Of a stretch of DNA of 61,002 nt, positions 1 through 9,036 are shown piece after piece (position 1 is the first letter of the stretch; the number at the start of each line of letters is the position of its first letter). Position numbers and translations under genes: made by a program. The notes beneath the pieces were generated by a model. It was given only the letters and a program-made list of their open reading frames with translations, had not been told where the DNA came from and searched no databases. The DNA comes from Clostridia bacterium (GTDB lineage: Bacteria; Bacillota; Clostridia; Monoglobales; Firm-18), in NCBI GenBank assembly GCA_017397315.1, contig JAFQJA010000020.1, positions 1-61,002 on the forward strand. Direction: 5' to 3'.

Positions 1-244
1 GCATTGCTGCTCTACTAATTACCCATGGCATAGAAGCACACTTGATTGCAAATCCAAGCAAGGATCCAAAAGATGTAGCTAAAGCAACTACGGGCGATAT
101 AAACATAGAAATAATTGTGGGTAAATGTGATGCAAAGGTTGCGGTAAAAGGGCCTAACGGAATTGTTGGAAACACATTAGGTATTAATATAGATAATGAA
201 GTTAAAAGTGCCGCAACAACCAAATCTTTAGTTTTTATTTTCAT
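1..244 (-). CDS. ECF transporter S component (partial, cut by window edge)
   Basis: The ATG is at 244, with a TAAGGAGTG ribosome site about 8 bases upstream, and the frame stays open through base 1, so only the first 81 residues are present. They are strongly hydrophobic, with an N-terminal helix (LVVAALLTSLSILIP) and the pattern ASHLPTIISMFISPVVALA, which resembles the substrate-binding S components of energy-coupling-factor vitamin transporters, in particular the niacin type NiaX as I remember it. It would bind a vitamin in the membrane and use a shared EcfA/A'/T module encoded elsewhere. The substrate cannot be fixed from this fragment. It lies 13 bases downstream of the DUF4330 genes. The long plus-strand frame opposite it is a shadow. 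Confidence 0.6.
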   Translation of the reverse strand, partial: MKIKTKDLVVAALLTSLSILIPNVFPTIPLGPFTATFASHLPTIISMFISPVVALATSFGSLLGFAIKCASMPWVISRAAM

Positions 245-257
245 TTTAAAACACTCC

Positions 258-752
258 TTATTTATAAATACTTGTTACTACACCTTCAACAGCAGAATAC
301 TTGCTTTTAATTCCATAAGTTGAATTAACATTAATTTTGTTGTTCGAAGATGTAAAATAACTGTTGCCATTAATTTTACCTTGTATTTCAAAGGTTAAAG
401 TTATGTTGTAATTATCAGGAACTATAGCATTAACAGCAGTGCCGTCTGCTTTTTCAATCAACTTTGTAGCAGGTTTTGCATCGTAGTTTATTAATGTTCC
501 CATATCATCACCGGTTTTTAATATATTGTAAAAATTTGTATCAACACTGTTGTTTATAGCGTCTAAGGTGCTTCTTCTTACATTTTCAATTTCCATGGTG
601 TAATAAAATGTATCATTTTGAACTATAGCCTTGCCTTGATCACCAGAAAACCTTACATATACTCCTGCAAAAACTAAAACCGCCGCAACAATTACGATAA
701 TATCAACAATGCTGATTTTTCCAAATAATCTGCCGTTTTTGTCAATAATCAT
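258..752 (-). CDS. DUF4330 family membrane-anchored protein (second of tandem pair)
   Basis: A protein of 164 residues with a short cytoplasmic N-terminus (MIIDKNGRLFGKISIVD), one membrane helix at about residues 16-33, and an extracytoplasmic domain of about 125 residues. The N-terminal pattern and size fit DUF4330, a family of unknown function found in Clostridia. Its ATG overlaps the stop of the preceding paralogue by one base (TAATG), which suggests translational coupling. Both copies sit at the end of a run of cell-surface polysaccharide genes, so an envelope role is a reasonable inference, but nothing in the sequence shows a catalytic motif. Confidence 0.7.
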   Translation of the reverse strand: MIIDKNGRLFGKISIVDIIVIVAAVLVFAGVYVRFSGDQGKAIVQNDTFYYTMEIENVRRSTLDAINNSVDTNFYNILKTGDDMGTLINYDAKPATKLIEKADGTAVNAIVPDNYNITLTFEIQGKINGNSYFTSSNNKINVNSTYGIKSKYSAVEGVVTSIYK

Positions 753-1246
753 TACTGTTCCCCTCCTGTTTTTTCAAGTTTAACTATAAAACCTTCCGGA
801 GAGGCAACCCCGCCTCCGCTAAAAGGCATTTTAATGCCTACGCGCAACTCTTCAGTGTTACCAACAAAAAATTTACTGTTTTCATAAGCGTCAGTTTTTA
901 TTGTAACAAGAGCCTGAAATTTATCAGGATATGTGTCCCAGAAATATTCACCTTTAATTATGTCTTCTGCAAGTCTTTTATATGGTTCAATAACAACATC
1001 TGTTATCACACCATAGTCGGAATTTTTAACACCGTAAACAACTTGTTTTCCCACCGCTTCAGTAAAAGCCTTTGCAGATGTTTCTGTAAGGTCTTTAACC
1101 TCAACAGTAAATTCCAAGGAAACAGGTGTACCAAGGCTTGCCTTTGTCTTGTTAACCCTCGTAAATAAAAATGTGCCCACCAATAAAATTGCAATTACAG
1201 TAAAAATAATAACATAGTCAAGTATGTTTAATTTAAACTTAGACAT
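752..1246 (-). CDS. DUF4330 family membrane-anchored protein (first of tandem pair)
   Basis: 164 residues with a single membrane helix at about residues 10-30 (DYVIIFTVIAILLVGTFLF) followed by a soluble outer domain. It has the same length and plan as the next gene, and both share a short conserved stretch reading like Y-G-V/I-K near mid-protein, so the two look like an old tandem duplication that has diverged strongly. The start has an AGGAGG ribosome site upstream at 1254-1259. It follows the glycosyltransferase by 13 bases in the same direction. Function is unknown; an accessory role in surface polysaccharide assembly is only a guess from position. Confidence 0.65.
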   Translation of the reverse strand: MSKFKLNILDYVIIFTVIAILLVGTFLFTRVNKTKASLGTPVSLEFTVEVKDLTETSAKAFTEAVGKQVVYGVKNSDYGVITDVVIEPYKRLAEDIIKGEYFWDTYPDKFQALVTIKTDAYENSKFFVGNTEELRVGIKMPFSGGGVASPEGFIVKLEKTGGEQ

Positions 1247-1259
1247 AAAAACTTCCTCC

Positions 1260-2375
1260 TTACTTGTTAAGTAAATCCATATAATACTGTTCCATGTTTT
1301 TTGTCATAATCACAGATGTAAATCTTTCATTGAATACTTTTTCGCAACATAATGATATGTCGGAATATAATTTTTCGTCAGATAAAAGCTTTATAACCTG
1401 CTCCGCTATAAACTGACCGGATTTTTGGGGAACAACAAATCCGTTAACTTCGCTCGTAATCAGTTCAGGATTTCCGCCAAAATCACTTACAACCGCAGGG
1501 ATACCAAGACTCATTCCCTCTAACAACGACAGGCTGGCTGCTTCTGTGCCAAATGACGCATTAACCTGAACATCAGTAATACTTTCAAGTTTATAAATAT
1601 CTTGCAAGAAACCTGTAAAAATCACATAATCATCAAGCATTTTGTCCTTTGCGTATGCTACAAGGCTGTCATACTCCTCTCCTGTACCGGCAATTACAAA
1701 TACTGCATTTATACCTTTAAGCATTGCTGTTTCGGCAGCATCAATAAAGTACTTGTGTCCTTTGACCTCGGTAAGCCTTGCAATAATAGATACAACTTTT
1801 TTATCTTTTGGAATACCAAGTTTTTCTTTATACTGCTCTTTTTCCTGACTGGATAAAACAGTCGGTTTGTCAATTCCGTTATATATAACCTTAATTTTGC
1901 TCTCGTCAATTCCTGTATCAACAACATTTTGTTTTGCCGCTTCGGCAACAGCAATAATTCCTGATGACAAAAACTTGTCCGCGATTTTATTTAAAAATCT
2001 GTATATTGGGTTTGAGAATTTTTTATCAACAGGGAAAACGCTGTGCCTTGTATAGCAAATTTTCTTAACACCTGTAAGACGAGCCGCAATTCGTCCCGAC
2101 AGACTTGCGTGAGTGTGAACAATGTCTGGTTTTATTTCTCTAAGTACCTTAATCAGTTTCTTCGTTACCTCTTTGTCATAGGAAGTTTCAGCCATTCCCT
2201 CAACTTCATAATAATTAAAACCCAGTTCATTTATTCTTGAAATTAAAAGACTGCCTTTTGGAACAATAACGGAAACATCAAACCGCGCTCTGTCGCAATT
2301 ATTAAGATATGTTAACAGATATCGGCCTGCACCACCAATATTCGAATCACTAATTATGTGTGTTATCTTTATCAT
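1260..2375 (-). CDS. Glycosyltransferase family 4 protein
   Basis: A 371-residue GT-B fold retaining glycosyltransferase. Visible features are the N-terminal glycine-rich loop NIGGAGRYL (residues 12-20), the sugar-nucleotide domain beginning at about VVSIIARLTEVKGH (194-207), and the GT4 E-x7-E motif with E278 and E286 before GIPAVVSDFGGNPELI. It would transfer a sugar from a nucleotide donor onto a lipid-linked or protein acceptor on the inner face of the membrane. Its first 26 bases overlap the end of the upstream ligase gene, so the two are probably co-translated in a surface-glycan operon. Donor and acceptor cannot be told from the sequence. Confidence 0.88.
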   Translation of the reverse strand: MIKITHIISDSNIGGAGRYLLTYLNNCDRARFDVSVIVPKGSLLISRINELGFNYYEVEGMAETSYDKEVTKKLIKVLREIKPDIVHTHASLSGRIAARLTGVKKICYTRHSVFPVDKKFSNPIYRFLNKIADKFLSSGIIAVAEAAKQNVVDTGIDESKIKVIYNGIDKPTVLSSQEKEQYKEKLGIPKDKKVVSIIARLTEVKGHKYFIDAAETAMLKGINAVFVIAGTGEEYDSLVAYAKDKMLDDYVIFTGFLQDIYKLESITDVQVNASFGTEAASLSLLEGMSLGIPAVVSDFGGNPELITSEVNGFVVPQKSGQFIAEQVIKLLSDEKLYSDISLCCEKVFNERFTSVIMTKNMEQYYMDLLNK

Positions 2376-3786
2376 ATAAAACCCTCCTGCATCCCAAACC
2401 TATACCGATAAATATCCAGAATAGTAACATTACTCGGTAGTTGTACCATACATAGTCAAACATGCCCTGCAGTAAAAAACCTAATATCCCCGCAAGTGAT
2501 GCAGCACAACATATACCTGCTATTCCTTTTCTGTCGCTTATAAAACCAATATATATTTTCTTTAAAGCCACTATCATCAAAACGGCAAAAGTAAGAAGAC
2601 CTGCAATACCCGTTTCGCACATAATCTGCAAATACAGATTGTGAGCGTGAGGAGCAATAATTCCGCTGTATGAATAAAATGGATAAATCTGATTGTATGC
2701 ATCACTGCCAAGACCTATACCGTACAAAGCAAAATCCTTTAACATATTGATTGTTCCGAGCCATATATACAGCCTGTACGAAGACGAAGAATCGGATAAA
2801 TCGCCAATGCTGGTAAATCTTGTAATGATACTCTCGGGCAACACAAACGGCAAAGCACATAAAAGTAAAATACCCGCTATAATAAATCTTTTGTCAACCA
2901 GTACAACAAACACCGCAGCAGCAAGTATAAGCCCTAACCAACAGCCTCGGGACTGCGTAAAAATCATACATAGTGCCATAATGCCGAAAGCACCTGCAAA
3001 AATGACTTTGTTAAGAAACTTTTTGCATCCCCAAATCATACCTGCAGATAAAGGCAGTGCAAGTAACAAATATTCACCAAGTACATTGGGGTTTTCCAAT
3101 GTTGAATAAACCCTTACGGTAATTTCCTCAAACATTTCATCATCAAGCCAGGCATGTCCTAAATTATTGCCGAAAAACTGCTGATAAATTCCGTATAAAG
3201 AAACAAAAACACCGGCCGTAATAAATACAGTTATGGCTGTAACTGCTTTTTCTTTGCTATCAAGTGCTTTGATTACCACAAATACAAATGCAATAAATGG
3301 CAAGTAAACCATATAAATTTTAATACTGGACATTATCGCAAGAGATGTAACTGTACAAATACCGAAAATTAAAAGAAGAAGTATTACCAGAATACCAAAA
3401 CCGTCTAATTTTATAGGCTCAGCATTTATAAAAATTCTGTGTATAAAATACGAAAAGAAAGTAATTCCCACTAATGCAAGGCACGCAAATGTAGGCACAA
3501 AGGGTGCCAGGAATATTGTTGCATACACAAACAAATGGTATTTTGATATATATTTAATAAGTAAACTGGTCTCTCCCAATTTCTTAATTTTTTCCGACGC
3601 TTTTAAGTTTGAAAGCCACATAACAGGTTTGTTTATGATTTTAAAAATGACACTGTTTTTAAACTTGTTGTCATCTAAATCACGAGTAAAATAGTACCCG
3701 ACTGTACTGTTGTCCCATTTGTTCTTGCACCACAAACATAAAAAAACTATGAATTTGTAAATTAAACTGTTTTTAATTAAATTCAT
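2350..3786 (-). CDS. O-antigen ligase / WzyC-type polysaccharide polymerase
   Basis: 478 residues with about ten to twelve membrane helices after a basic N-terminus of some 85 residues. The WzyC landmarks are present: STLENPNVLGEYL (residues 228-240), TQSRG (277-281), GIGLGSDAY (356-363 region) and the outer-loop motif PHAHNLYLQ (379-387). Proteins of this family join or polymerise lipid-linked glycans on the outer face of the membrane. In a cell with an SLH-anchored surface layer the product may be a secondary cell-wall polymer or surface glycan rather than true O-antigen. It sits between murJ (sharing one base) and a family 4 glycosyltransferase, which supports an envelope role. Confidence 0.82.
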   Translation of the reverse strand: MNLIKNSLIYKFIVFLCLWCKNKWDNSTVGYYFTRDLDDNKFKNSVIFKIINKPVMWLSNLKASEKIKKLGETSLLIKYISKYHLFVYATIFLAPFVPTFACLALVGITFFSYFIHRIFINAEPIKLDGFGILVILLLLIFGICTVTSLAIMSSIKIYMVYLPFIAFVFVVIKALDSKEKAVTAITVFITAGVFVSLYGIYQQFFGNNLGHAWLDDEMFEEITVRVYSTLENPNVLGEYLLLALPLSAGMIWGCKKFLNKVIFAGAFGIMALCMIFTQSRGCWLGLILAAAVFVVLVDKRFIIAGILLLCALPFVLPESIITRFTSIGDLSDSSSSYRLYIWLGTINMLKDFALYGIGLGSDAYNQIYPFYSYSGIIAPHAHNLYLQIMCETGIAGLLTFAVLMIVALKKIYIGFISDRKGIAGICCAASLAGILGFLLQGMFDYVWYNYRVMLLFWIFIGIGLGCRRVLYDKDNTHN

Positions 3787-5309
3787 TATTTAACTCCTTT
3801 TTTCATTACTTGCAACAGTTCTTCGTTTTTTATCAGTAAAAGTAAAAGAAAATAAACAACTGCACATATTATAACGGTTATTGCAACTGACAAAATCATT
3901 CCTGCACCTGCGGTAACTGATTTAACTAACCAACCGATTGCAAACATAACCAGACCGCAAAGTAAAGTTTTGAAAATTTCTAAAAGCAATTTGCCGTCAA
4001 CAAGTTTTTGAAACTCTTTGTTAACAAAAACAGAAAGAATAACTGACACAAAAATCAAACCAACAGAAGACGAAAGAGCAAGTCCGTTTACTCCAAAAGT
4101 TGTATATTTCATAAATACCCATGATAAAACTGCAGTCAGAACAATACCTGAAATTGAAGCAATCATTGGAATTTTTGCTTTTTTAAGTGCATAGAAACAC
4201 TTGTTTACTATTTCGTTGTAACCATAACTTACCATTCCAATGCTGTAAAAGAAAAGTGCTCCTGAACACAACTTGACAGACAGTTCATTAAACTCGCCTC
4301 TGGCATAAACAAGAGTAATGATTTCTTTTGACAGTAACATCATACCCAAAAATATAGGCACAGTTATTATTACAATAGTTTTAATAGAAGATTTTAAAAC
4401 TTTAGCAAACTGTTGCTTGTCGCCGTCAGTACCGAAACGAGACATAGACGGAAAAATATAATTCGTTATAGCAAATGCGAAAACACCTACAACAATAATA
4501 TAAAGCCTGTTAGCATAATCAAGAACAGCCGAGCCACTTCCGCTATAAAGATATGAAGCAAAATTTTTATTAATAAGTACTGTTATCGGTTGAACCCACG
4601 AAGCGACAAGAATAGGCAAAGACAATTTCGCAACATCTTTAATGCCCTCGTTTTTAAAATTCAGTACAAATCTGTATCGGTAGCCTTTTTTGAAAAGGGC
4701 AGGAATTTGCACAAACAACTGCATACTCCAACCTAATAACATAGTGATTGCAAGACCGTAAACACCAAATTTGTCATTAAAAAACAGCAGGTAGCCTATT
4801 ACAATCAGATTGGATACAAGACTTATAACAGAGGGAATATTAAACTCATCAAAAGACTGCAAAATGCCAACTACACTGTACGCAAGCCCTGTAAATACAG
4901 TTGTAGGCAACAGTATTATCAGTAACCTTGCAGTTATTTCCTTTGCATCAGTACCAATTCCGCTTGCAACAATATTTACAAGAAAATCAGGAAATACAGC
5001 ACCTAGTATTGAGAAAACAACTGTAATTACAAATACAAGGTTGATAAAACTGTTGGAAAATTCATAAGCTTTTTCTTTGTCCCCTTTTTGCAAAAAGCCG
5101 TTAAAAACAGGTATGAAACTTGATAAAATTGCTGCACCTAAAGTTAAATCAAAAAAAGCAACAGGAATGGTACTTGCGTTTAAAAACGCAGTACCCAAAA
5201 CACCTGTTCCGTAATAATTAGCAACTAAAACATCACGAAACAGGCCCATCAGTTTTGATAAAAATGTTGCAACAACAATAAAACTAACTGTTTTTACGGC
5301 CTTATTCAC
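3786..5309 (-). CDS. murJ: Lipid II flippase MurJ
   Basis: 507 residues with about 14 hydrophobic segments and the MurJ/MviN N-terminal signature: LSKLMGLFRDVLVANYYG, with Arg25 and Asp26 in the first helix. MurJ moves the peptidoglycan precursor lipid II, or in some paralogues another lipid-linked glycan, across the membrane. Length is typical. It starts 3 bases after the ireB stop and shares one base with the downstream WzyC-type ligase. Because a glycan ligase and a glycosyltransferase follow directly, it could flip a surface-polymer intermediate instead of lipid II; sequence alone does not decide between these. Confidence 0.9.
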   Translation of the reverse strand: MNKAVKTVSFIVVATFLSKLMGLFRDVLVANYYGTGVLGTAFLNASTIPVAFFDLTLGAAILSSFIPVFNGFLQKGDKEKAYEFSNSFINLVFVITVVFSILGAVFPDFLVNIVASGIGTDAKEITARLLIILLPTTVFTGLAYSVVGILQSFDEFNIPSVISLVSNLIVIGYLLFFNDKFGVYGLAITMLLGWSMQLFVQIPALFKKGYRYRFVLNFKNEGIKDVAKLSLPILVASWVQPITVLINKNFASYLYSGSGSAVLDYANRLYIIVVGVFAFAITNYIFPSMSRFGTDGDKQQFAKVLKSSIKTIVIITVPIFLGMMLLSKEIITLVYARGEFNELSVKLCSGALFFYSIGMVSYGYNEIVNKCFYALKKAKIPMIASISGIVLTAVLSWVFMKYTTFGVNGLALSSSVGLIFVSVILSVFVNKEFQKLVDGKLLLEIFKTLLCGLVMFAIGWLVKSVTAGAGMILSVAITVIICAVVYFLLLLLIKNEELLQVMKKGVK

Positions 5310-5312
5310 AGA

Positions 5313-5558
5313 TTATTTCTCCTTAAGATACTCTTTGACAATTTCTTCTAATAATTCGTCGCGTTCTAATTTTCTGATAATAGAACGGGCGTTATTATGA
5401 CCTGTAATATATGTGGGGTCGCCGGATAAAATATATCCTACTATCTGACTTATCGGATTATAACCCTTTTCCTTTAATGCGTTGTAAACAGTCATAATAA
5501 TTTCTCTGGCATATATCTCTCTGTTGTCTTGCAAATCAAATTTTGTTGTTTCATCCAT
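5313..5558 (-). CDS. ireB: IreB family regulatory phosphoprotein (UPF0297)
   Basis: A small soluble protein of 81 residues that fits IreB/UPF0297 along its whole length, with the core [20 protein letters not shown] and the following [15 protein letters not shown] helix. In Enterococcus the IreB protein is phosphorylated on N-terminal threonines by the PASTA kinase IreK and influences cell-envelope stress resistance. Thr4 and Thr5 here are candidate sites. The kinase and its phosphatase are in the same window at 12.3-14.9 kb. In many Firmicutes this gene sits next to alaS and ruvX; here it lies between pheT and murJ, which fits an envelope connection. Confidence 0.92.
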   Translation of the reverse strand: MDETTKFDLQDNREIYAREIIMTVYNALKEKGYNPISQIVGYILSGDPTYITGHNNARSIIRKLERDELLEEIVKEYLKEK

Positions 5559-5575
5559 TTAGCAACCCTCCCAGA

Positions 5576-7927
5576 TTACATTTTTCTAAGTTCAGCACCA
5601 AATTTTTCAGATAGTTGATTTAAAATGTTGTCCATTACCGGATTAACATCATCATCAGTTAAAGTTTTGTCTATTGAACGGAATACTATTGAATAAGCAA
5701 TACTCTTCTTTCCTGCACCTATCTGTTCACTTCTGTAAACATCAAACAGTTTCCATGATTCAATAATATTTGTTTTAGTTCTTCTGATAATGTCCTCTAT
5801 TTCTCTTACAGTTACTTCTTCATCAACTATTATGGCTATATCTCTAGTAACCGCAGGGAATTTAGGTAACTGCTTGTATGTTTTAGCAGTCTTTTTATTT
5901 TCCATAATAGCATCAAAATCAATAACAACCATATACACAGGAATATTAATTCCAAAGTTTCCAAGAACTTTTGGATGAACTCTGCCCACAGTCGCACAGT
6001 GCTTTCTCTTTAACAAAATTTTCGCAGTCTGTCCGGGGTGGAATATGTTGTTCTCGGTTTCCCTTTCAATTTCGTAATATGAGATTCCGAACTGTTCAAA
6101 TAGTTTATCAAGAACACCTTTCGCAGTGTAATAGTTTACATTTTTGCCGTACATAGCCGCAACAATTTCCTGCTTTTCGTCAGCAAGATCACTGCCTTCA
6201 ACCTTTAAGTATTTTGTGCCAATTTCATAAAGGTATGCTTCTTCGTTTCTGTAATTGTAATTAACCGCAACTGTGTCAAGCATAGAACCTATTACTGTTG
6301 TTCTCATAATGCTTTGGTCTTCACCCAAAGGATTTGAAATCTTGACATAATTCTGGGGCTCTATGTTCAATTTTTCATATATTTTAGGCGAGTTAAAAGA
6401 CAATGTAATTGCTTCGTAAAATCCCATTGAAGTAAATACATCCATAACCTTGTCAAGAGTTTTTTGCTTGTCGTTTTTCTCTCCTACTATCGCTTCGCCT
6501 TTAATCAATGTTGACGGAATATTGTTGTAGCCGTATATTCTTGCTACTTCTTCGGCTACATCTGCTTCTCCCTCTATATCTGCTCTGAAGGTAGGGATAA
6601 TTAAATTGTCGCCGTCAACTTTGATTTCCAAAGTATCAAATATTCTAACCATTTCTTGTTTGCTGATGTCTGTGCCTAAAAATTCATTGATTTTTTCAGG
6701 TCTGAATTTAATAATGTTATTTTCAGAAAGTTTGTCATAAACATCAATTACACCGGCTATTACTTCACCGGCACCCAAAAGCGTAATAAGTTCGCAGGCT
6801 CTGTTTATAGCATTTAATGTATTGTGTGGGTCAAGACCTTTTTCAAATCTTGCTGAAGATTCTGTTCTCAAACCTAATTTTTTAGCAGTTTTTCTTACAG
6901 AACTTCCGAGGAAATTAGCACTTTCGAATAAAATTTCTGCTGTGTCATCTTTAATCTCGCTGTTAAGACCGCCCATAACACCTGCAACTGCAACTGCTTT
7001 TTCGCCGTCAGCTATAACAAGCATATTACTATCTAAATTCCTGTCAATTTCGTCTAAAGTAGTGATTTTCTCACCATCTTTTGCACGGCGTACAACTATT
7101 TCGTTTCCGCTTAAAAATCTCATATCAAAAGCGTGCATCGGCTGACCATATTCAAGCATTACATAGTTTGTAATATCAACAATATTGTTAATAGAACGAA
7201 CACCTGCGTTTTCAAGTCGTGTTTTAAGCCAGTCGGGAGAAGGCGCAATTTTAACATTTTTAACACCTCTCGCGGTGTATCTTAAACACAAATCTTTGTC
7301 CAAAACTGAAACCTTTACAAAATCATTAATATTGCAACCGCATTCTTTAACTTCGGGCACAGACAGTTTTAACGGCTTGTTGTATGTCGCCGCAACTTCT
7401 CTTGCCAAACCAATTACGCTTAAACAATCGGGTCTGTTAGATGTGATTTCAAATTCAGCAATACATTCGTTTAAGTTGAGTGCTTCTCTTATATCTGTAC
7501 CGATTGCATAACTGTCGTCTAAAATCATAATGCCTTCTGCAGGCTTTGTTGCAATTCCAAGTTCCTCTTCGGAACAAAGCATACCGCAACTTTCAACACC
7601 TCTTAATTTACCTTTTTTAATTTTACCAACAGGTAAAATTGAGTTGTCTTTCGCAACAGGGATTACTGCACCTTCAAAGACATTTTGCGCACCTGTAACT
7701 ATCTGCACAACTTCTTCACCCACATCTACCTGACACACTACAAGTTTATCAGCATCGGGATGTTTTTCTATTTTTAAAATTTTACCAACAACAACATTTA
7801 TAATATCTTCGCCTTGTTGTTCCACAGATTCCACCATAGTTCCGCTCATAGTAATGTCTTCGGCAAATTGTTTAGGTGTAACATCTATATCAACAAAGTC
7901 TTTTATCCAGGACAACTGTACTTTCAT
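5576..7927 (-). CDS. pheT: Phenylalanine-tRNA ligase beta subunit
   Basis: 783 residues, the normal length for bacterial PheT. Domains in order: an OB-fold tRNA-binding region from about residue 40 (VVVGKILKIEKHPDADKLVV), the B3/B4 editing domain (about 210-390, with AVAGVMGG and RTESSARFEKGLDP), the B5 domain (about 405-475), the catalytic-like core, and the C-terminal ferredoxin-fold anticodon-binding domain starting at YKQLPKFPAVTRDIA. With PheS it forms the alpha2-beta2 enzyme that charges tRNA-Phe in the cytoplasm. It follows pheS by 18 bases and is read from the same promoter. Confidence 0.97.
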   Translation of the reverse strand: MKVQLSWIKDFVDIDVTPKQFAEDITMSGTMVESVEQQGEDIINVVVGKILKIEKHPDADKLVVCQVDVGEEVVQIVTGAQNVFEGAVIPVAKDNSILPVGKIKKGKLRGVESCGMLCSEEELGIATKPAEGIMILDDSYAIGTDIREALNLNECIAEFEITSNRPDCLSVIGLAREVAATYNKPLKLSVPEVKECGCNINDFVKVSVLDKDLCLRYTARGVKNVKIAPSPDWLKTRLENAGVRSINNIVDITNYVMLEYGQPMHAFDMRFLSGNEIVVRRAKDGEKITTLDEIDRNLDSNMLVIADGEKAVAVAGVMGGLNSEIKDDTAEILFESANFLGSSVRKTAKKLGLRTESSARFEKGLDPHNTLNAINRACELITLLGAGEVIAGVIDVYDKLSENNIIKFRPEKINEFLGTDISKQEMVRIFDTLEIKVDGDNLIIPTFRADIEGEADVAEEVARIYGYNNIPSTLIKGEAIVGEKNDKQKTLDKVMDVFTSMGFYEAITLSFNSPKIYEKLNIEPQNYVKISNPLGEDQSIMRTTVIGSMLDTVAVNYNYRNEEAYLYEIGTKYLKVEGSDLADEKQEIVAAMYGKNVNYYTAKGVLDKLFEQFGISYYEIERETENNIFHPGQTAKILLKRKHCATVGRVHPKVLGNFGINIPVYMVVIDFDAIMENKKTAKTYKQLPKFPAVTRDIAIIVDEEVTVREIEDIIRRTKTNIIESWKLFDVYRSEQIGAGKKSIAYSIVFRSIDKTLTDDDVNPVMDNILNQLSEKFGAELRKM

Positions 7928-7945
7928 AACCTCTTTACTCTCCCC

Positions 7946-8965
7946 TTAAAATTGTTTTAAAAATCTTAAATCATTTTCATAGAATAAACGCATATCGTCA
8001 ATGTCAAACTGACGCATAGCCACTCGTTCAAGACCGATACCAAACGCAAAACCGCTGTATACTTCAGGGTCAATGTTGCAGGTTTTTAAAACTTTGGGAT
8101 GAACCATACCTGCACCTAATATTTCAACCCAGCCTTCACCTTTGCAAACACGGCAACCTTTTCCGTGGCAAGCAGGACAAGAAATATCCATTTCCGCACT
8201 CGGTTCAGTAAACGGGAAGTGATGTGGTCTGAATCTTGACTGAATACCTTCGCCGTAAAGTTTTTTACAAAATGTATCAAGAGTACCCTTTAAATCAGCC
8301 ATTGTAACACCCTTGTCAACAACAAGTCCTTCAATCTGGTGAAAAACAGGCGAGTGCGTAGCATCAACATTATCACTTCTGAAAACACGACCGGGAGCAA
8401 TAATCCTGATAGGTGGTTTCTGCTGCTCCATTGTTCTTATCTGAACTGGAGAAGTTTGTGTTCTTAACAATACATTTTCGGTAATGTAGAATGTATCCTG
8501 AGTATCTCTCGCAGGATGATCAGGCGGTAAATTTAATGCCTCAAAATTATAGTAATCAAGTTCTATTTCAGGACCTTCAACAATAGAAAATCCCATACCA
8601 ATAAATATATCTTTTAATTTATCAAGAACAAGTGTTAAAGGATGTCTGCCACCTGAAACAAACTGTTCACCGGGCATTGTAATATCAATTTTTTCTGATT
8701 TAATCTTATCTTCAAGTTCTTTTGCCTTGATTTCAGTTTGCATTTTTGAAACGCTTTCTTCCAGAAAATTTCTGATTTCATTTGCAAGTTGACCGATAAC
8801 CGGGCGTTCTTCTGCTGACAACTTACCCATTCCTTTTAAAACATCTGTCAAAACACCTTTTTTCCCAAGATATTTTACACGAAATGTCTCTAATTGTTCA
8901 GCATTTGCGATTTCATTAATTTCGGCTTGTGCAGATGCTTTAATATTTTGTAACTGTTCTCTCAT
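7946..8965 (-). CDS. pheS: Phenylalanine-tRNA ligase alpha subunit
   Basis: 339 residues. An N-terminal coiled coil of about 90 residues is followed by the class II aminoacyl-tRNA synthetase core with motif 2 ([20 protein letters not shown]) and motif 3 ([13 protein letters not shown]). The cysteine-rich stretch [17 protein letters not shown] is usual for bacterial PheS. It makes phenylalanyl-adenylate and transfers it to tRNA-Phe together with PheT. The gene begins a transcription unit: a good sigma-A promoter lies at 9004-9032 and the leader is only about 30 bases, too short for a T-box riboswitch. The ribosome site is GAAAGGAATG ahead of the ATG. Confidence 0.97.
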   Translation of the reverse strand: MREQLQNIKASAQAEINEIANAEQLETFRVKYLGKKGVLTDVLKGMGKLSAEERPVIGQLANEIRNFLEESVSKMQTEIKAKELEDKIKSEKIDITMPGEQFVSGGRHPLTLVLDKLKDIFIGMGFSIVEGPEIELDYYNFEALNLPPDHPARDTQDTFYITENVLLRTQTSPVQIRTMEQQKPPIRIIAPGRVFRSDNVDATHSPVFHQIEGLVVDKGVTMADLKGTLDTFCKKLYGEGIQSRFRPHHFPFTEPSAEMDISCPACHGKGCRVCKGEGWVEILGAGMVHPKVLKTCNIDPEVYSGFAFGIGLERVAMRQFDIDDMRLFYENDLRFLKQF

Positions 8966-9003
8966 ATATTTTCATTCCTTTCAAAACTATACACAATATT
9001 GGT

Positions 9004-9032
9004 ATTATATCATAAAATTTCCGTTATAACAA
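9004..9032 (-). promoter_or_regulatory. Promoter of pheS-pheT
   Basis: Read on the minus strand: TTGTTA, 17 bases, TATAAT, ending about 38 bases before the pheS ATG. It is the only good sigma-A-like pair in the 71-base gap after rodA, and no terminator is visible between rodA and it, so read-through from rodA is possible. Confidence 0.75.
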
Positions 9033-9036
9033 GATT

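Noticed and set aside
42-323. Open frame of 93 codons on the plus strand
   Set aside because: It runs opposite the ECF S component and the end of a DUF4330 gene, has no ribosome site and no family likeness; it is a shadow.
2693-3109. Open frame of 138 codons on the plus strand
   Set aside because: Antisense to the WzyC-type ligase; low complexity and no family pattern.
8966-9036. Possible T-box riboswitch before pheS
   Set aside because: The gap is only 71 bases and the leader about 30; there is no room for a T-box stem or terminator.
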